From the NCBI GenBank assembly GCA_019637555.1, contig JAHBVK010000009.1, positions 1 to 64,000 of the forward strand: a stretch of DNA of 64,000 nucleotides. The letters run 5' to 3'. Below the pieces are notes generated by a model, which was not told the origin of the DNA, ran no database searches, and saw nothing but the letters and a program-made list of their open reading frames with translations. Of this stretch, positions 41,933-51,679 are shown piece by piece. Position 1 is the first letter of the stretch; every line of letters starts with the position of its first letter. The position numbers and the translations under genes are program-made. Origin of the DNA: Anaerolineae bacterium (GTDB lineage Bacteria; Chloroflexota; Anaerolineae; Aggregatilineales; UBA2796).

Positions 41933-44086
41933 ATGGCTGACACTACCTCGACTCAACAGACCGAACTGCCTGTATATCTTGATTCTGCCCGCCCAATTGC
42001 CGAACGTGTTCAGGATCTGCTGTCACGACTGACACTCGACGAAAAGATCGGGCAGATGTGTAACCGGACTGAGGCGATCCCACGATTGAACATTCCGGCA
42101 TATGACTTCTGGAGTGAAGCGCTGCATGGCGTCGCTGGTAGTGGGCGAGCCACCGTCTTCCCTCAAGCCATCGGAATGGCAGCGACATGGGATCCTGTAC
42201 TTATCCACAAAATCGCCTCAGCGGTTGGCGATGAAGCACGCGCCAAGTACCACGAGGCGCTGCGACGTAACGGAGCGACCGGTATGTTTCAGGGATTGAC
42301 CGTGTGGTCGCCCAATATCAACATTTTCCGAGATCCGCGCTGGGGACGGGGGCAGGAAACGTGGGGTGAAGACCCAGTTCTGACTGGCGAAATGGGCGCC
42401 GCCTACGTGCGCGGACTTCAAGGCGACGATCCCAAGTATTTAAAGACAGCGGCATGTGCCAAACATTTCGCGGTACATAGTGGACCCGAAAAGCTGCGCC
42501 ATGTCTTTAATGCGAAGGTTTCCCCGCGTGACCTGAATGCGACTTATCTCCCGGCGTTCAAGAAACTGGTTACGGAAGCGGGAGTGGAAGCCGTCATGGG
42601 TGCTTACAACCGCACTAATGATGAACCCTGCTGCGCAAGCGAGTTCTTGCTAGTCAAAACTCTGCGCGGCGATTGGGAATTCCAGGGGCATGTCGTGTCA
42701 GACTGCGGTGCTTTAACTGATTTTCACGAAGGGCATAAAGTGACCAAAGATGTGATCGAAAGTGCTGCCCTTGCGCTTAAGGCAGGCTGTGATCTGAGTT
42801 GCATTGGTACCTATGATCGTCTTGGCGACGCGCTGACTCAGGGATTGATCACGGAAGAAGACCTTGATCGTTCACTGGGACGCACTCTTGCCACGCGCTT
42901 TAAGCTCGGCATGTTTGATCCCCCTGCCGACGTTCCCTATGCGTCGATTCCCGTCAGTGTTATCGGCAGCCCCGAACATCGCCAACTTGCTTACGAAGCC
43001 GCCGTCAAATCTATTGTGCTGCTTAAAAACAAAGACAATATCCTGCCTATCAGCAAGCGGGCACAACGGATTATGGTTGTTGGTCCGAATGCGACCAGCG
43101 TTGATGTGCTGCTAGGCAACTACCACGGGTTGAATGACTCGATGATCACTCTCATGGAAGGGATCGTTGCCCGTACTCCAGAAGGAACCGAGCTGCAATA
43201 CCGCCCCGCCTGCCTGCTCGACCAGCCCTCTCAAGTGGATGATTGGTCAGTGGTCGGAGCACCAACATTCGATGTAATCATCGCATGTATGGGTATTTCG
43301 CCACTGCTTGAAGGTGAGGAGGGACATGCCCTGCTGTCACGCGAACAGGGAGATCGTGCGCAGATTTCGCTGCCACCGAATCAGATTGATTATCTGACAA
43401 AATTGGCACGCGGCGGTGCCAAAGTTGTACTGGTGTTGACCAGTGGTAGTCCGATTGCGCTGGGTGAGCTGGAAGATCTGATGGAAGCGATTATCTACGT
43501 CTGGTATCCCGGACAGGAAGGCGGCAGAGCGGTAGCCGATGTGCTCTTTGGCGATGTATCTCCATCGGGGAAACTACCGCTGACATTCCCCAAATCTCTG
43601 GAGCAGCTCCCGCCCTTTGAAAATTACGAGATGACCGGTCGTACCTATCGCTATGCCTCGGAGGAACCCCTCTTCCCGTTTGGCTTTGGGCTGAGTTATA
43701 GCCGCTTTTCCTACAGCGACTTAGCTCTCGACAAGCACACAATCAAGGCAGGAGAGTCGCTCTCACTTCAGTGCAGCTTGACCAACAGTGGATCGGTGGA
43801 AGCAGATGAAGTTGCCCAAATCTATCTCAGTGACCTATCCGCCTCGACCACTGTTCCTTTGCATAATCTCATCGGCTTCCAGCGGGTGCATCTCAAAGCA
43901 GGCGAGCGTACCGTCATCACGTTCACCATAACCCCCGAATTGATGAAGCTGGTGAATGATGCAGGAGATCGTGTTCTGGAACCCGGCGAATTCCGCGTGA
44001 CGGTTGGCGGCTGCTCCCCCGGTGAATTTGGTGTGCGGCTGGGCGCGCCAGAGCCAGCTAATATGAATTTCACCGTTACCCCATAA
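41933..44086 (+). CDS. GH3 beta-glycosidase (beta-glucosidase/beta-xylosidase)
   Basis: About 717 residues with the full GH3 layout: an (alpha/beta)8 domain, an alpha/beta sandwich domain and a C-terminal fibronectin-III-like domain. The nucleophile Asp is in HVVSDCGALTDFHEG. The N-terminal YDFWSEALHGVAGSGRATVF pattern is typical of beta-xylosidase/beta-glucosidase GH3s. No signal peptide is seen, so it probably acts on imported oligosaccharides. The ATG at 41933 is preferred over a TTG at 41912. It follows the enolase-superfamily gene by about 115 bases. Confidence 0.92.
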   Translation: MADTTSTQQTELPVYLDSARPIAERVQDLLSRLTLDEKIGQMCNRTEAIPRLNIPAYDFWSEALHGVAGSGRATVFPQAIGMAATWDPVLIHKIASAVGDEARAKYHEALRRNGATGMFQGLTVWSPNINIFRDPRWGRGQETWGEDPVLTGEMGAAYVRGLQGDDPKYLKTAACAKHFAVHSGPEKLRHVFNAKVSPRDLNATYLPAFKKLVTEAGVEAVMGAYNRTNDEPCCASEFLLVKTLRGDWEFQGHVVSDCGALTDFHEGHKVTKDVIESAALALKAGCDLSCIGTYDRLGDALTQGLITEEDLDRSLGRTLATRFKLGMFDPPADVPYASIPVSVIGSPEHRQLAYEAAVKSIVLLKNKDNILPISKRAQRIMVVGPNATSVDVLLGNYHGLNDSMITLMEGIVARTPEGTELQYRPACLLDQPSQVDDWSVVGAPTFDVIIACMGISPLLEGEEGHALLSREQGDRAQISLPPNQIDYLTKLARGGAKVVLVLTSGSPIALGELEDLMEAIIYVWYPGQEGGRAVADVLFGDVSPSGKLPLTFPKSLEQLPPFENYEMTGRTYRYASEEPLFPFGFGLSYSRFSYSDLALDKHTIKAGESLSLQCSLTNSGSVEADEVAQIYLSDLSASTTVPLHNLIGFQRVHLKAGERTVITFTITPELMKLVNDAGDRVLEPGEFRVTVGGCSPGEFGVRLGAPEPANMNFTVTP

Positions 44087-44093
44087 GCATGTA

Positions 44094-44155
44094 AGGCTAC
44101 CTCGCTCTCCGCAGCTTACCTTAAATAACCTCAGGTATTCACGGGAGCGAGGCTA
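44094..44155. repeat. Inverted repeat after GH3 gene
   Basis: A GGCTACCTCGCTC-type arm beginning at 44095 and a GGGAGCGAGGCTAG arm ending at 44155 can pair over about 10 bases around a 30-base loop. There is no T-run. It marks the boundary between the GH3 gene and the next LacI-controlled locus. Confidence 0.4.
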
Positions 44156-44280
44156 GATTAACCTTAGCTGTCGGTTAATCCGCTATTCTGGCAAAGTGCA
44201 TAACTTCACATAGGCAGCCGCCTACTCCTACTGTCATATTTCCGCTATGCAGCCTGCTTAAACAGCTTATCTGGCACTTC

Positions 44281-44327
44281 TTGACGCCGATCCGAGAAGG
44301 TGTTATGCTGATTTTGTAAGCGCTTGC
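44281..44327 (+). promoter_or_regulatory. Promoter and LacI-type operator before the second LacI gene
   Basis: TTGACG (44281-44286) and TATGCT (44304-44309) are separated by exactly 17 bases. The near-perfect palindrome GTAAGCGCTTGC (44316-44327, one mismatch) starts 6 bases after the -10 box, where bound repressor would block initiation. The rest of the 324-base gap before the gene holds only the inverted repeat at 44094-44155. Confidence 0.7.
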
Positions 44328-44410
44328 GGAATTCGTATTCACGGCAGGTGTTTGCGGAATAATGTGCATCGTCGCGCCTTTTATAGTTTGTTAAAAGCGA
44401 CCATGACTTA

Positions 44411-45514
44411 ATGACTAACAATAGCCAATCACCGAAAAAGAGACGCGGTGTCACGATCATGGATGTGGCACGTGCTTCCGGTGTGTCTTACGCAACGGTT
44501 TCACGCGTTCTGAGCGGGTATGAGTTTGTCAAGGCATCTACACGCCACCGCGTGATGGAAGCCGTAGAGCAGTTGGGCTACGTTGCCAATTTGCAGGCAC
44601 GTAGTCTGGCTGGCGGGCGCTCACGCATTATCGGACTCCTTGTGCCGAATCTGGACAATGGCTACATCGGCACCATTATGCGGGGCATTGATCAAGAGTT
44701 GGAGCGTGCCAACTATGATTTGATGCTCTATACAACGCACCGCCAACCTGACAACGAATCATTCTATGTCAACGCTATCGCCAATGGGCTGACAGAGGGA
44801 TTGCTGCTTGTCACTCCGTTGGTAGCAACCACTTACCTCAAAGTGCTGCGTGAACACAGTTTCCCCTATGTCCTGATCGATCAGGTTGACGGCGCCGACA
44901 ACAGTAGTTCTGTTAGTGCAACCAATTGGCAGGGTGCCTATGAAGCTACACAACATCTGATCGAGTTGGGGCATAGGCGCATAGCCTTTATTACAGGTGC
45001 GCTTGTTATCCAGAGCGCCGTAGACCGACTGCAAGGCTACAAAGCGGCGCTGGCTGACAGCGGCATTCCAATTCGGGATGAGCTGATCCTCGAAGGCGAT
45101 TACCTCCAGCGATCCGGTTACGAAATCTCAAAGAATCTGTTGCAGAGTGCAGTTCCACTGCCAACAGCTATTTTCGCATCCAATGATTTATCGGCTTTTG
45201 GTGCAATGGATGCTGCGCGTGAATGCGGACTGCGGATTCCTGATGACATCTCAGTCATTGGTTTTGATGATATTCCCCAAGCCTCTCTTGTCTACCCCAA
45301 ACTAACCACAGTCGGACAGCCACTCGAACAAATGGGAAAAGTTGCCGTCAAGATGCTGTTGGAACAGATTGAGGGTCGGAATCATCAGCCACGACGGGTC
45401 ACGTTGGCGACACAGCTCGTCCTCCGCGACTCGTGTGGATCACATCAGGTAGAAGGGGAGGAGCACAGCAATACTGTGAAGCGAGACAGGAGGAAGCCTA
45501 TCCAGTTGAATTAG
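44411..45514 (+). CDS. LacI-family transcriptional regulator
   Basis: A 367-residue repressor with a LacI helix-turn-helix ([20 protein letters not shown]), hinge and sugar-binding-like effector domain ([27 protein letters not shown]). It lies directly upstream of a complete Opp-type importer on the same strand. A CG-centred operator in its own promoter (44316-44327) suggests autoregulation together with control of the importer. The C-terminal 30 residues are basic and extend past the family's usual end. Confidence 0.93.
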   Translation: MTNNSQSPKKRRGVTIMDVARASGVSYATVSRVLSGYEFVKASTRHRVMEAVEQLGYVANLQARSLAGGRSRIIGLLVPNLDNGYIGTIMRGIDQELERANYDLMLYTTHRQPDNESFYVNAIANGLTEGLLLVTPLVATTYLKVLREHSFPYVLIDQVDGADNSSSVSATNWQGAYEATQHLIELGHRRIAFITGALVIQSAVDRLQGYKAALADSGIPIRDELILEGDYLQRSGYEISKNLLQSAVPLPTAIFASNDLSAFGAMDAARECGLRIPDDISVIGFDDIPQASLVYPKLTTVGQPLEQMGKVAVKMLLEQIEGRNHQPRRVTLATQLVLRDSCGSHQVEGEEHSNTVKRDRRKPIQLN

Positions 45515-45576
45515 CACCTTTTTCGTCGTAGCTCTAACAGCGAAGCCGTCATCCATTTTGAAATTATGGAGGAAAA

Positions 45577-47526
45577 ATGTCGCAAGGAATTAATCGCCGC
45601 GATTTCTTGAAGCTTATAACTGCCGGTGCTGGTAGTTTTATGCTTGCACCTTGGGGGCTTGTGCCCACTAATGGAATCATGTTACCTGAGGAGAGCGGTG
45701 AACTCGCTGCTCAAATCGGTACATTCCCTCGTGAGGAGACGCTAATCGCCAGAATCCTCACCGGACGCGTTGGCACCCCTGACAACATGAACTTGTGGGT
45801 CGGCTGGAAATGGCAAGATCGCGGCTTGCAAAACCTAGCTGACGAGCCACTCTGGACGGTAGATTTTGCCACTGGTGAGATCATCAACGGTCTTGCCGAC
45901 GGCGATCCTACTTATAACGAAGATTTCACCAGCCTCACGGTCACGCTGCGCAAGGACGTGGCTTGGGCGGACGGTGCGCCGTTCACCGCTGCTGATGTCG
46001 TCTATACAGTCGAAACACTGATGAAGTTTGACGGTTTCAGCGCCCACACCTTCTTTGTGGACAATGTTGCCTCGGTGACTGCGTCTGATGATTACACGGT
46101 CAAGTTCGAACTGAAGCAAGCCAACTCGCGCTTCCATACCACCTTCCTTGACCGCTGGGGCTGCACCCGAATCATGCCTAAGCACATCTTTGAGAAGGAA
46201 GCAGATCCCGTTCAGTTCACCTTCAATCCGTATATCGGCTGCGGTCCTTACAAGCTGCACAGCTTTGACCCACAGGGCAGTTGGACAGCATGGGAAAAGC
46301 GTGAAGACTGGGCAAAAACCCCGACAGGTATCTTGTTTGGTGAGCCGAAGCCCAAGTACATCATCTTCCAGTTCTTTGCTGATGAAGGCGCACAAATTCT
46401 GGCTCAACTGACCCATCAACTGGATGTCGCTGAACTCTCTGCTGATGGTCTCAAGGCGCTGTTAGCGCAGGCGGAAACATCTCGCGCTTACCAGCCGACC
46501 TTCCCCTTTGTAGTCAACAATGACCCCGCCATCACCGGCATCGTGTACAACACTGCTCGTGCTCCGTTCGACAATCCGGAAGTTCGCTGGGCATTGACGC
46601 TGGCAATCGACATCGTTGAGTACACAAGTATCGCCGTCGACTCCTCGGGTACTTTGAGCGCGGTGCATATCCCGCATCTGGGTCCATATCCCAAGGATTA
46701 CATCGAGCCGATGCAAGACTGGCTGAAGGAATTCACTATTGATGTAGTCGATGGTGAAACCTTTGCGCCCTATGATCCCACTGCGGGACGACGCGTTGCC
46801 GATTACGCAAAAAGCCGGGGTTATGTTTTCCCTGAGGATGATGCGTTTATCGAAAAGAGCTTCGGACTCGGTTGGTACAAGTACGCTCCCGACGTTGCCG
46901 AGAAACTGTTGGTAAAGAATGGTTTCTCGAAGGACGGCAGCGGGAACTGGCTACTGCCCGATGGCAGCCCATGGAAGATCGCGTACATGTGCGGCACAAC
47001 TCTGTCTAACCATGATGCCCGCAATGCCGTAGCTGCCGTGCAGCAGTGGAAGAAGTTCGGCATCGATGCGACGGTATTCAACACAGAAAGCAGCGCTGAT
47101 CTGGGAGCCGTCGGCGATTTTGATGTGGAAACTGTGTGGCCCGGGCGCGAGCCTTGGGGTGCCGGTCCCGATCTCTATCGCGTACTCGACGACTGGAACT
47201 CTTCCTACATTAAGCCCGTTGGAGAGCGCACACAAAGCTCTTACCACTCGCGTTGGTCAAGCCCGACGATGGATGACATCATCAAGCGTCTACGCGAAAC
47301 CAATCCCTTCGATAGCGCAGCTGTCATCGCGCTTGGCATCGAGGGTCTGAAAGAAGTGGTGAAGAATATGCCCAGCACTCCAACCTACGGCTACATCGGC
47401 TTTGTCGGTTGGGATGAGACTTACTGGACCAATTGGCCCGGCAGCGAAAACGCTTATAACGTGCCTTATACCCACTGGCCAAACTTCAAGTACATGACTC
47501 CGCGCCTGAAACCTGCTGGCGCATAA
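45577..47526 (+). CDS. Tat-exported solute-binding protein, family 5
   Basis: A 649-residue SBP_bac_5 protein of the Opp/Dpp type. A Tat motif NRRDFLKLITAGAG is followed by a hydrophobic segment, so it is exported folded. The fold-typical YTVETLMKF and KFELKQANSRFHTTFL segments are present. Family-5 binding proteins bind peptides but also, in several thermophiles, cello- and xylo-oligosaccharides. The LacI regulator before it and the GH3 enzyme after the operon favour an oligosaccharide here. GGAGG lies before the ATG. Confidence 0.9.
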   Translation: MSQGINRRDFLKLITAGAGSFMLAPWGLVPTNGIMLPEESGELAAQIGTFPREETLIARILTGRVGTPDNMNLWVGWKWQDRGLQNLADEPLWTVDFATGEIINGLADGDPTYNEDFTSLTVTLRKDVAWADGAPFTAADVVYTVETLMKFDGFSAHTFFVDNVASVTASDDYTVKFELKQANSRFHTTFLDRWGCTRIMPKHIFEKEADPVQFTFNPYIGCGPYKLHSFDPQGSWTAWEKREDWAKTPTGILFGEPKPKYIIFQFFADEGAQILAQLTHQLDVAELSADGLKALLAQAETSRAYQPTFPFVVNNDPAITGIVYNTARAPFDNPEVRWALTLAIDIVEYTSIAVDSSGTLSAVHIPHLGPYPKDYIEPMQDWLKEFTIDVVDGETFAPYDPTAGRRVADYAKSRGYVFPEDDAFIEKSFGLGWYKYAPDVAEKLLVKNGFSKDGSGNWLLPDGSPWKIAYMCGTTLSNHDARNAVAAVQQWKKFGIDATVFNTESSADLGAVGDFDVETVWPGREPWGAGPDLYRVLDDWNSSYIKPVGERTQSSYHSRWSSPTMDDIIKRLRETNPFDSAAVIALGIEGLKEVVKNMPSTPTYGYIGFVGWDETYWTNWPGSENAYNVPYTHWPNFKYMTPRLKPAGA

Positions 47527-47559
47527 GGGAATTCAGCAACTAGTCAACCAATTTACCAG

Positions 47560-47591
47560 TTTCCTTGGGTGGGACGTCTCACCCAAGGAAA
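47560..47591. repeat. Perfect stem-loop between binding-protein and permease genes
   Basis: TTTCCTTGGGTG (47560-47571) and CACCCAAGGAAA (47580-47591) form a 12-bp perfect stem around an 8-base loop. It lies between the family-5 binding protein gene and the OppB-like gene, the same position as in the other importer operons. Confidence 0.75.
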
Positions 47592-47656
47592 TGTATTGTA
47601 TATTTTTGGGGTAGCAGACTACTTAGATAAGAAGTTTTACGTATGAGGGCAAAAAC

Positions 47657-48664
47657 GTGGCATTTGTAAAGCGATACCTTATACCGCGCCTGATCTTGTA
47701 CTTTCTAGTCATTTGGCTGGGTATCACAATCGTTTTCATTATCCCCAGAGTTACCCCCAATGATCCGGTCATGAAGATGATCGATCAGATGAGGGCACGC
47801 GGTTCGACCCTTGAACCCGGATCAATGGATGGCATCATCAATGACTTGACCGAGATGTATGGTCTGGGTGGGTCTTGGTGGGATCAATATTGGGCGTTCT
47901 GGGGTAGGTTGATCCGCGGTGACTTCGGTGTTTCTTTCTTCAATTTTCCAGCGCGTGTCAATCAGCTAATTGGTACTGCCTTGCCATGGACGTTGGGTCT
48001 CTTGCTCACCTCGACTGCCATCTCATGGATATTAGGGAATATCTTGGGTGGGTTAGCAGGCTACTACACGCGTAAGCGGTGGTCACGGGTTCTGGATGCC
48101 AGTGCGATGGTCATCCGTCCACTGCCTTATTATATTTTTTCTTTTGTCTTGCTTCTCCTTCTAACTTATCTCGTCCGCTGGTTCCCGATCACAGGCGGGG
48201 CGTCATTAGGAGCTGTACCCACCTTCACTTGGGAGTACATCAAAGATGTCGTCTGGCACTCGTTTTTGCCTGCACTCTCGCTTATTGTTTTGGGTGGTAC
48301 AGTCACATTCCAAACCATGAAGCTGCTGGTACAAAACGTGAATGCTGAAAGTTTTGTCCAATATGCCAAGTTGGGTGGTGTGACGGAAAACCGCATCGTG
48401 GGCAAATACATCATTCGTAACGCCATAATGCCACAAATCACCGGATTGGCACTTTCACTAGGGCAAATTTTCAGCGGAGCGCTCATTACAGAGATTGTTT
48501 TTGGTTACCCCGGCTTAGGAATGTTGCTTTATCGAGCCATCATCAATGGAGACTACAACCTGATCATGGGGATCACTATTCTTTCTATTGTCGGTATTAC
48601 AACTGCGATCCTAGTCGTCGATCTGACCTATCCCTTGTTTGATCCACGGGTGAGGTACAAATAA
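47657..48664 (+). CDS. ABC transporter permease, OppB/DppB type
   Basis: A 335-residue permease with six membrane helices and the periplasmic loop typical of DppB/OppB. The coupling region contains ESFVQYAKLGGVTENRIVGKYI. It starts with GTG at 47657, with GAGGG upstream. It follows the binding protein gene and precedes the OppC-like gene by 13 bases. Together with the two ATPases it makes a complete five-gene importer. Confidence 0.92.
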   Translation: MAFVKRYLIPRLILYFLVIWLGITIVFIIPRVTPNDPVMKMIDQMRARGSTLEPGSMDGIINDLTEMYGLGGSWWDQYWAFWGRLIRGDFGVSFFNFPARVNQLIGTALPWTLGLLLTSTAISWILGNILGGLAGYYTRKRWSRVLDASAMVIRPLPYYIFSFVLLLLLTYLVRWFPITGGASLGAVPTFTWEYIKDVVWHSFLPALSLIVLGGTVTFQTMKLLVQNVNAESFVQYAKLGGVTENRIVGKYIIRNAIMPQITGLALSLGQIFSGALITEIVFGYPGLGMLLYRAIINGDYNLIMGITILSIVGITTAILVVDLTYPLFDPRVRYK

Positions 48665-48677
48665 GGAAATTCTTCCC

Positions 48678-49529
48678 ATGACAGTATTCAGAGATCTATT
48701 CAAAGATTATCGTTTCAGTTTCAGTTTCATCGTACTTATGATTATTCTGATTCTGGCAGTGTTATCGTTTTTCTCACCCTACGATCCTACCTTGTGGTAT
48801 GTTGTGCCGAGAGATATGAAGCCTTCGGCGGAGCACCTGCTTGGCACCGATTCGAACGGGCAAGACATCTTCTGGCAAGCGACCTACGCAGTACGCAATT
48901 CCTTGATCATCTCGCTCATTTCCGGGTTGGTATCAAGGGTGATTGCCGTCTTGGTCGGTATGGTCGCAGGCTTTAGGGGTGGTGCACTTGATAGAGTGCT
49001 GATGTTTATAGGCGACAGCCTGTTAGTTATCCCGCTCTTCCTCATCTTTGTCATGCTGTCCATGATGGTTCGCGAGCACATGAATCTCGTGGTGCTCGGA
49101 TTGATGCTAGCTTTCTTCGGTTGGGCGTGGGATGCCCGCCTGATCCGTTCGTTAGTTTTAAGTCTGCGTGAGCGAGAGTTCACCATGACTGCCACACTTT
49201 CGGGCACGAGAACAGTGCCACTGGTACTGAAAGAATACATGCCCTTTGCAATGCCATTGATCTTTTCGACGTTGATCAACAATATGGCATGGGCAATCGG
49301 GTTGGAGATAACGCTAGCAATCCTCGGATTGGTCAATCTCAACATCCCTACTCTGGGCACCATGCTCAATTGGGCGATTTTCTATCAGTCAATCCTATTA
49401 GGACGGTGGTGGTGGATCTTGACACCAGTAATCCTCTCTCTGTTTATGTTTGTTGCTCTCTACTGGCTGTCAGTCAGCATCAGCGAATACCTCGATCCCC
49501 GCACGCGCGTCCAGCGAGTTGGAGCGTAG
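48678..49529 (+). CDS. ABC transporter permease, OppC/DppC type
   Basis: A 283-residue permease with six helices. The N-terminal TDSNGQDIFWQ segment is the typical OppC GTDxxGRD motif in altered form. The coupling segment is LREREFTMTATLSGTRTVPLVLKEYM. It lies between OppB-like and OppD-like genes in one operon. Confidence 0.92.
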   Translation: MTVFRDLFKDYRFSFSFIVLMIILILAVLSFFSPYDPTLWYVVPRDMKPSAEHLLGTDSNGQDIFWQATYAVRNSLIISLISGLVSRVIAVLVGMVAGFRGGALDRVLMFIGDSLLVIPLFLIFVMLSMMVREHMNLVVLGLMLAFFGWAWDARLIRSLVLSLREREFTMTATLSGTRTVPLVLKEYMPFAMPLIFSTLINNMAWAIGLEITLAILGLVNLNIPTLGTMLNWAIFYQSILLGRWWWILTPVILSLFMFVALYWLSVSISEYLDPRTRVQRVGA

Positions 49530-49542
49530 TGGAGACCAAAAC

Positions 49543-50550
49543 ATGCTAGAAGCGCAAAAGACCGTCCTACGAACCGACCAGTTGAAAGCTTTTTACCTCC
49601 TAGAGGTACACGGCGCTCAGAAAACAGTCAAAGCCGTTAACGATGTAAATCTGAAGATTTATGAAAACGAGATTTACGGTATCGCAGGGGAAAGCGGCTG
49701 TGGCAAGACCACTCTATTAAAGACTCTGTTCAACGAAGTTGTGCCGCCTCTGCGCCTGATTGACGGCAAACTTTTCTATACTATTGATTCACAGGAGGTA
49801 GATGTCACCAAGCTAAGCGGGGAAGAACGACGGAAGCTGCGAATGAAGTACATCTCCTACATCCCGCAAGGCTCGATGAGTGTCTTCAATCCGGTGCTCA
49901 AGATCAAAGGGACCTTTACCGATTTTATTGGCAGCCATATCAACGGGCAAAGCGGCGAGGAAAGCTTTGAATTGGCTCGCCAGCGAATTCTTGAACTCGG
50001 CTTACCCAAAAACATCCTCGATGTCTATCCTCATCAGTTGTCGGGTGGCATGCGCCAGCGCGTGACTATCGCCCTAGCATCTTCGATGAATCCGCGCATC
50101 ATGATCGGTGATGAGCCGACGACAGCACTAGATGTGGTGGTACAGCGTGGCGTGATCCAGATGCTGAAAGATATTCAGAAGACTCTAAAGAATACGATCA
50201 TCCTCGTCACGCACGATATGGGGGTGCACGCCAATATCGCTGACCGGATTGGCATCATGTATGCTGGCAAGATTGTAGAAGAGGCAACAACAGAGAAGAT
50301 ATTCGCCCAGCCGCAACACCCTTACACTAAGTTTTTGATCAACTCACTGCCCAAGTTCGGCGATAAGACTGAGCGTGACAGTGTGCCCGGTAGCCCACCT
50401 TCCCTTGCAGAAGTGCCCTCTGGTTGCCCTTTCCACCCACGCTGCCCGTATGCCAAAGAGATTTGCAGCAAGCAAATGCCAGATTTTACTCATCTGGACA
50501 AAAATCATAAGGTTGCCTGCTGGCTAGTTGGAGAAGAACAACATGGATAA
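49543..50550 (+). CDS. ABC transporter ATP-binding protein, OppD/DppD type
   Basis: About 335 residues from the ATG at 49543. Walker A is GESGCGKTT, the signature [10 protein letters not shown] and Walker [12 protein letters not shown]. The C-terminal oligo_HPY region has the Cys-rich [14 protein letters not shown], seen in the Opp/Dpp subfamily. A longer frame back to 49450 overlaps the OppC gene and is unlikely. It overlaps the next ATPase gene by 8 bases. Confidence 0.93.
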   Translation: MLEAQKTVLRTDQLKAFYLLEVHGAQKTVKAVNDVNLKIYENEIYGIAGESGCGKTTLLKTLFNEVVPPLRLIDGKLFYTIDSQEVDVTKLSGEERRKLRMKYISYIPQGSMSVFNPVLKIKGTFTDFIGSHINGQSGEESFELARQRILELGLPKNILDVYPHQLSGGMRQRVTIALASSMNPRIMIGDEPTTALDVVVQRGVIQMLKDIQKTLKNTIILVTHDMGVHANIADRIGIMYAGKIVEEATTEKIFAQPQHPYTKFLINSLPKFGDKTERDSVPGSPPSLAEVPSGCPFHPRCPYAKEICSKQMPDFTHLDKNHKVACWLVGEEQHG

Positions 50551-51538
50551 GCTGCTTGAGGTAAATGACCTGACTAAACGGTACACTCAAGGCAACATGC
50601 TCGCTCGGATCACACTCACAGCCGTGGATCATGTCAGCTTCTATATCAAACCAGCCGAAATTTTCACGCTAGCGGGCGAAAGTGGCTGCGGGAAAACGAC
50701 TACAGCCAAAATAGTACTTGGGTTTGAAGAAATCACCACTGGGTCGATCTACCATAACGGAAAACCGCACACACACAAAGAGCGGGCGTGGCTCACCGAC
50801 GGTGTACAAGCGATCTTTCAGGATCCATTTAGCACCTTTAATCCGCTGCGGACCGTTGAGTCCTATTTCCACGAAACCGTACAGAACTTTCGCCTCGCCA
50901 GTTCAAAGCAGGAAGCCATCGATCGGATCGATCAGAAACTCCGCTTGGTCGGTTTGAGTTATCAGGAGTTCGCGGGGAAATACCCGAACGAGTTTTCTGG
51001 CGGTCAGCTCCAACGTATCTCCATTGCGCGGGCGCTGGTCACTGATCCCAAGTTGATTATCGCTGATGAGCCTGTTTCAATGGTTGATGCGTCTCTGCGC
51101 ATGTCGATCGTCAACTTGTTCAAACAGCTCAGAGATGAACTGGGTGTTAGTATCCTTTACATCACACATGACCTAGCGACGGCTTATTACGTCAGTGATC
51201 GCATTGCCATCATGTTCCGTGGCAACATTGTCGAAATGGGAACCGTCGAACAGGTACTGATGAATCCCAAGCACCCATATTCAAAGCTGCTGCGGGAGTC
51301 CATTCCGCAAGCAGATCCTCAAAAACGCTGGGATACCGTAGTCACGTTGGCTGAATTTGAGCAAGATGAGTATCTGCGACAGGGCTGCAAATTCGCGGGT
51401 CGTTGTCCCGCTGTCATGGATATTTGTAAGAGTGTCGTGCCAGCAGACTTACAAGTTGACGGGGTGCTTGTGAAATGCCATCTGTACTCTGAGAATGCAG
51501 GGATTCCTGTGAGTGCCACGCAAACAGTAGCAGGGTAG
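50543..51538 (+). CDS. ABC transporter ATP-binding protein, OppF/DppF type
   Basis: About 331 residues. Walker A is GESGCGKTT, the signature FSGGQLQRIS and Walker B LIIADEPVSMVD. A Cys-rich C-terminal segment (GCKFAGRCPAVMDIC) is of the Opp/Dpp type. The ATG at 50543 has GGAGAAG upstream and is preferred over a TTG 15 bases earlier. It is the last gene of the LacI-controlled importer operon. Confidence 0.92.
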   Translation: MDKLLEVNDLTKRYTQGNMLARITLTAVDHVSFYIKPAEIFTLAGESGCGKTTTAKIVLGFEEITTGSIYHNGKPHTHKERAWLTDGVQAIFQDPFSTFNPLRTVESYFHETVQNFRLASSKQEAIDRIDQKLRLVGLSYQEFAGKYPNEFSGGQLQRISIARALVTDPKLIIADEPVSMVDASLRMSIVNLFKQLRDELGVSILYITHDLATAYYVSDRIAIMFRGNIVEMGTVEQVLMNPKHPYSKLLRESIPQADPQKRWDTVVTLAEFEQDEYLRQGCKFAGRCPAVMDICKSVVPADLQVDGVLVKCHLYSENAGIPVSATQTVAG

Positions 51539-51590
51539 ACTAGCATTCCGCGTTTGTTGCTGCTGGTCGCGAAGCGTCCCATAAAACCTA

Positions 51591-51623
51591 AAAACGGCAA
51601 GATGATCATCTTGCCGTTTTTCT
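51591..51623. terminator. Bidirectional intrinsic terminator
   Basis: A perfect 30-bp palindrome (51591-51620) with AAAA at one end and TTTT at the other, so it can end transcription on both strands. It lies between the rightward importer operon and the leftward GH3 gene. Confidence 0.88.
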
Positions 51624-51679
51624 TTGAGGTTGTTTCTCAGGCAGTATTGCTTGCAGAGCAGCTACTGAGCCATATTGGG

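Noticed and set aside
42864..43115. Alternative frame within the GH3 gene
   Set aside because: Out-of-frame shadow of a well-supported gene.
45835..46419. Minus-strand frame of 194 codons
   Set aside because: Antisense shadow of the family-5 binding protein gene.
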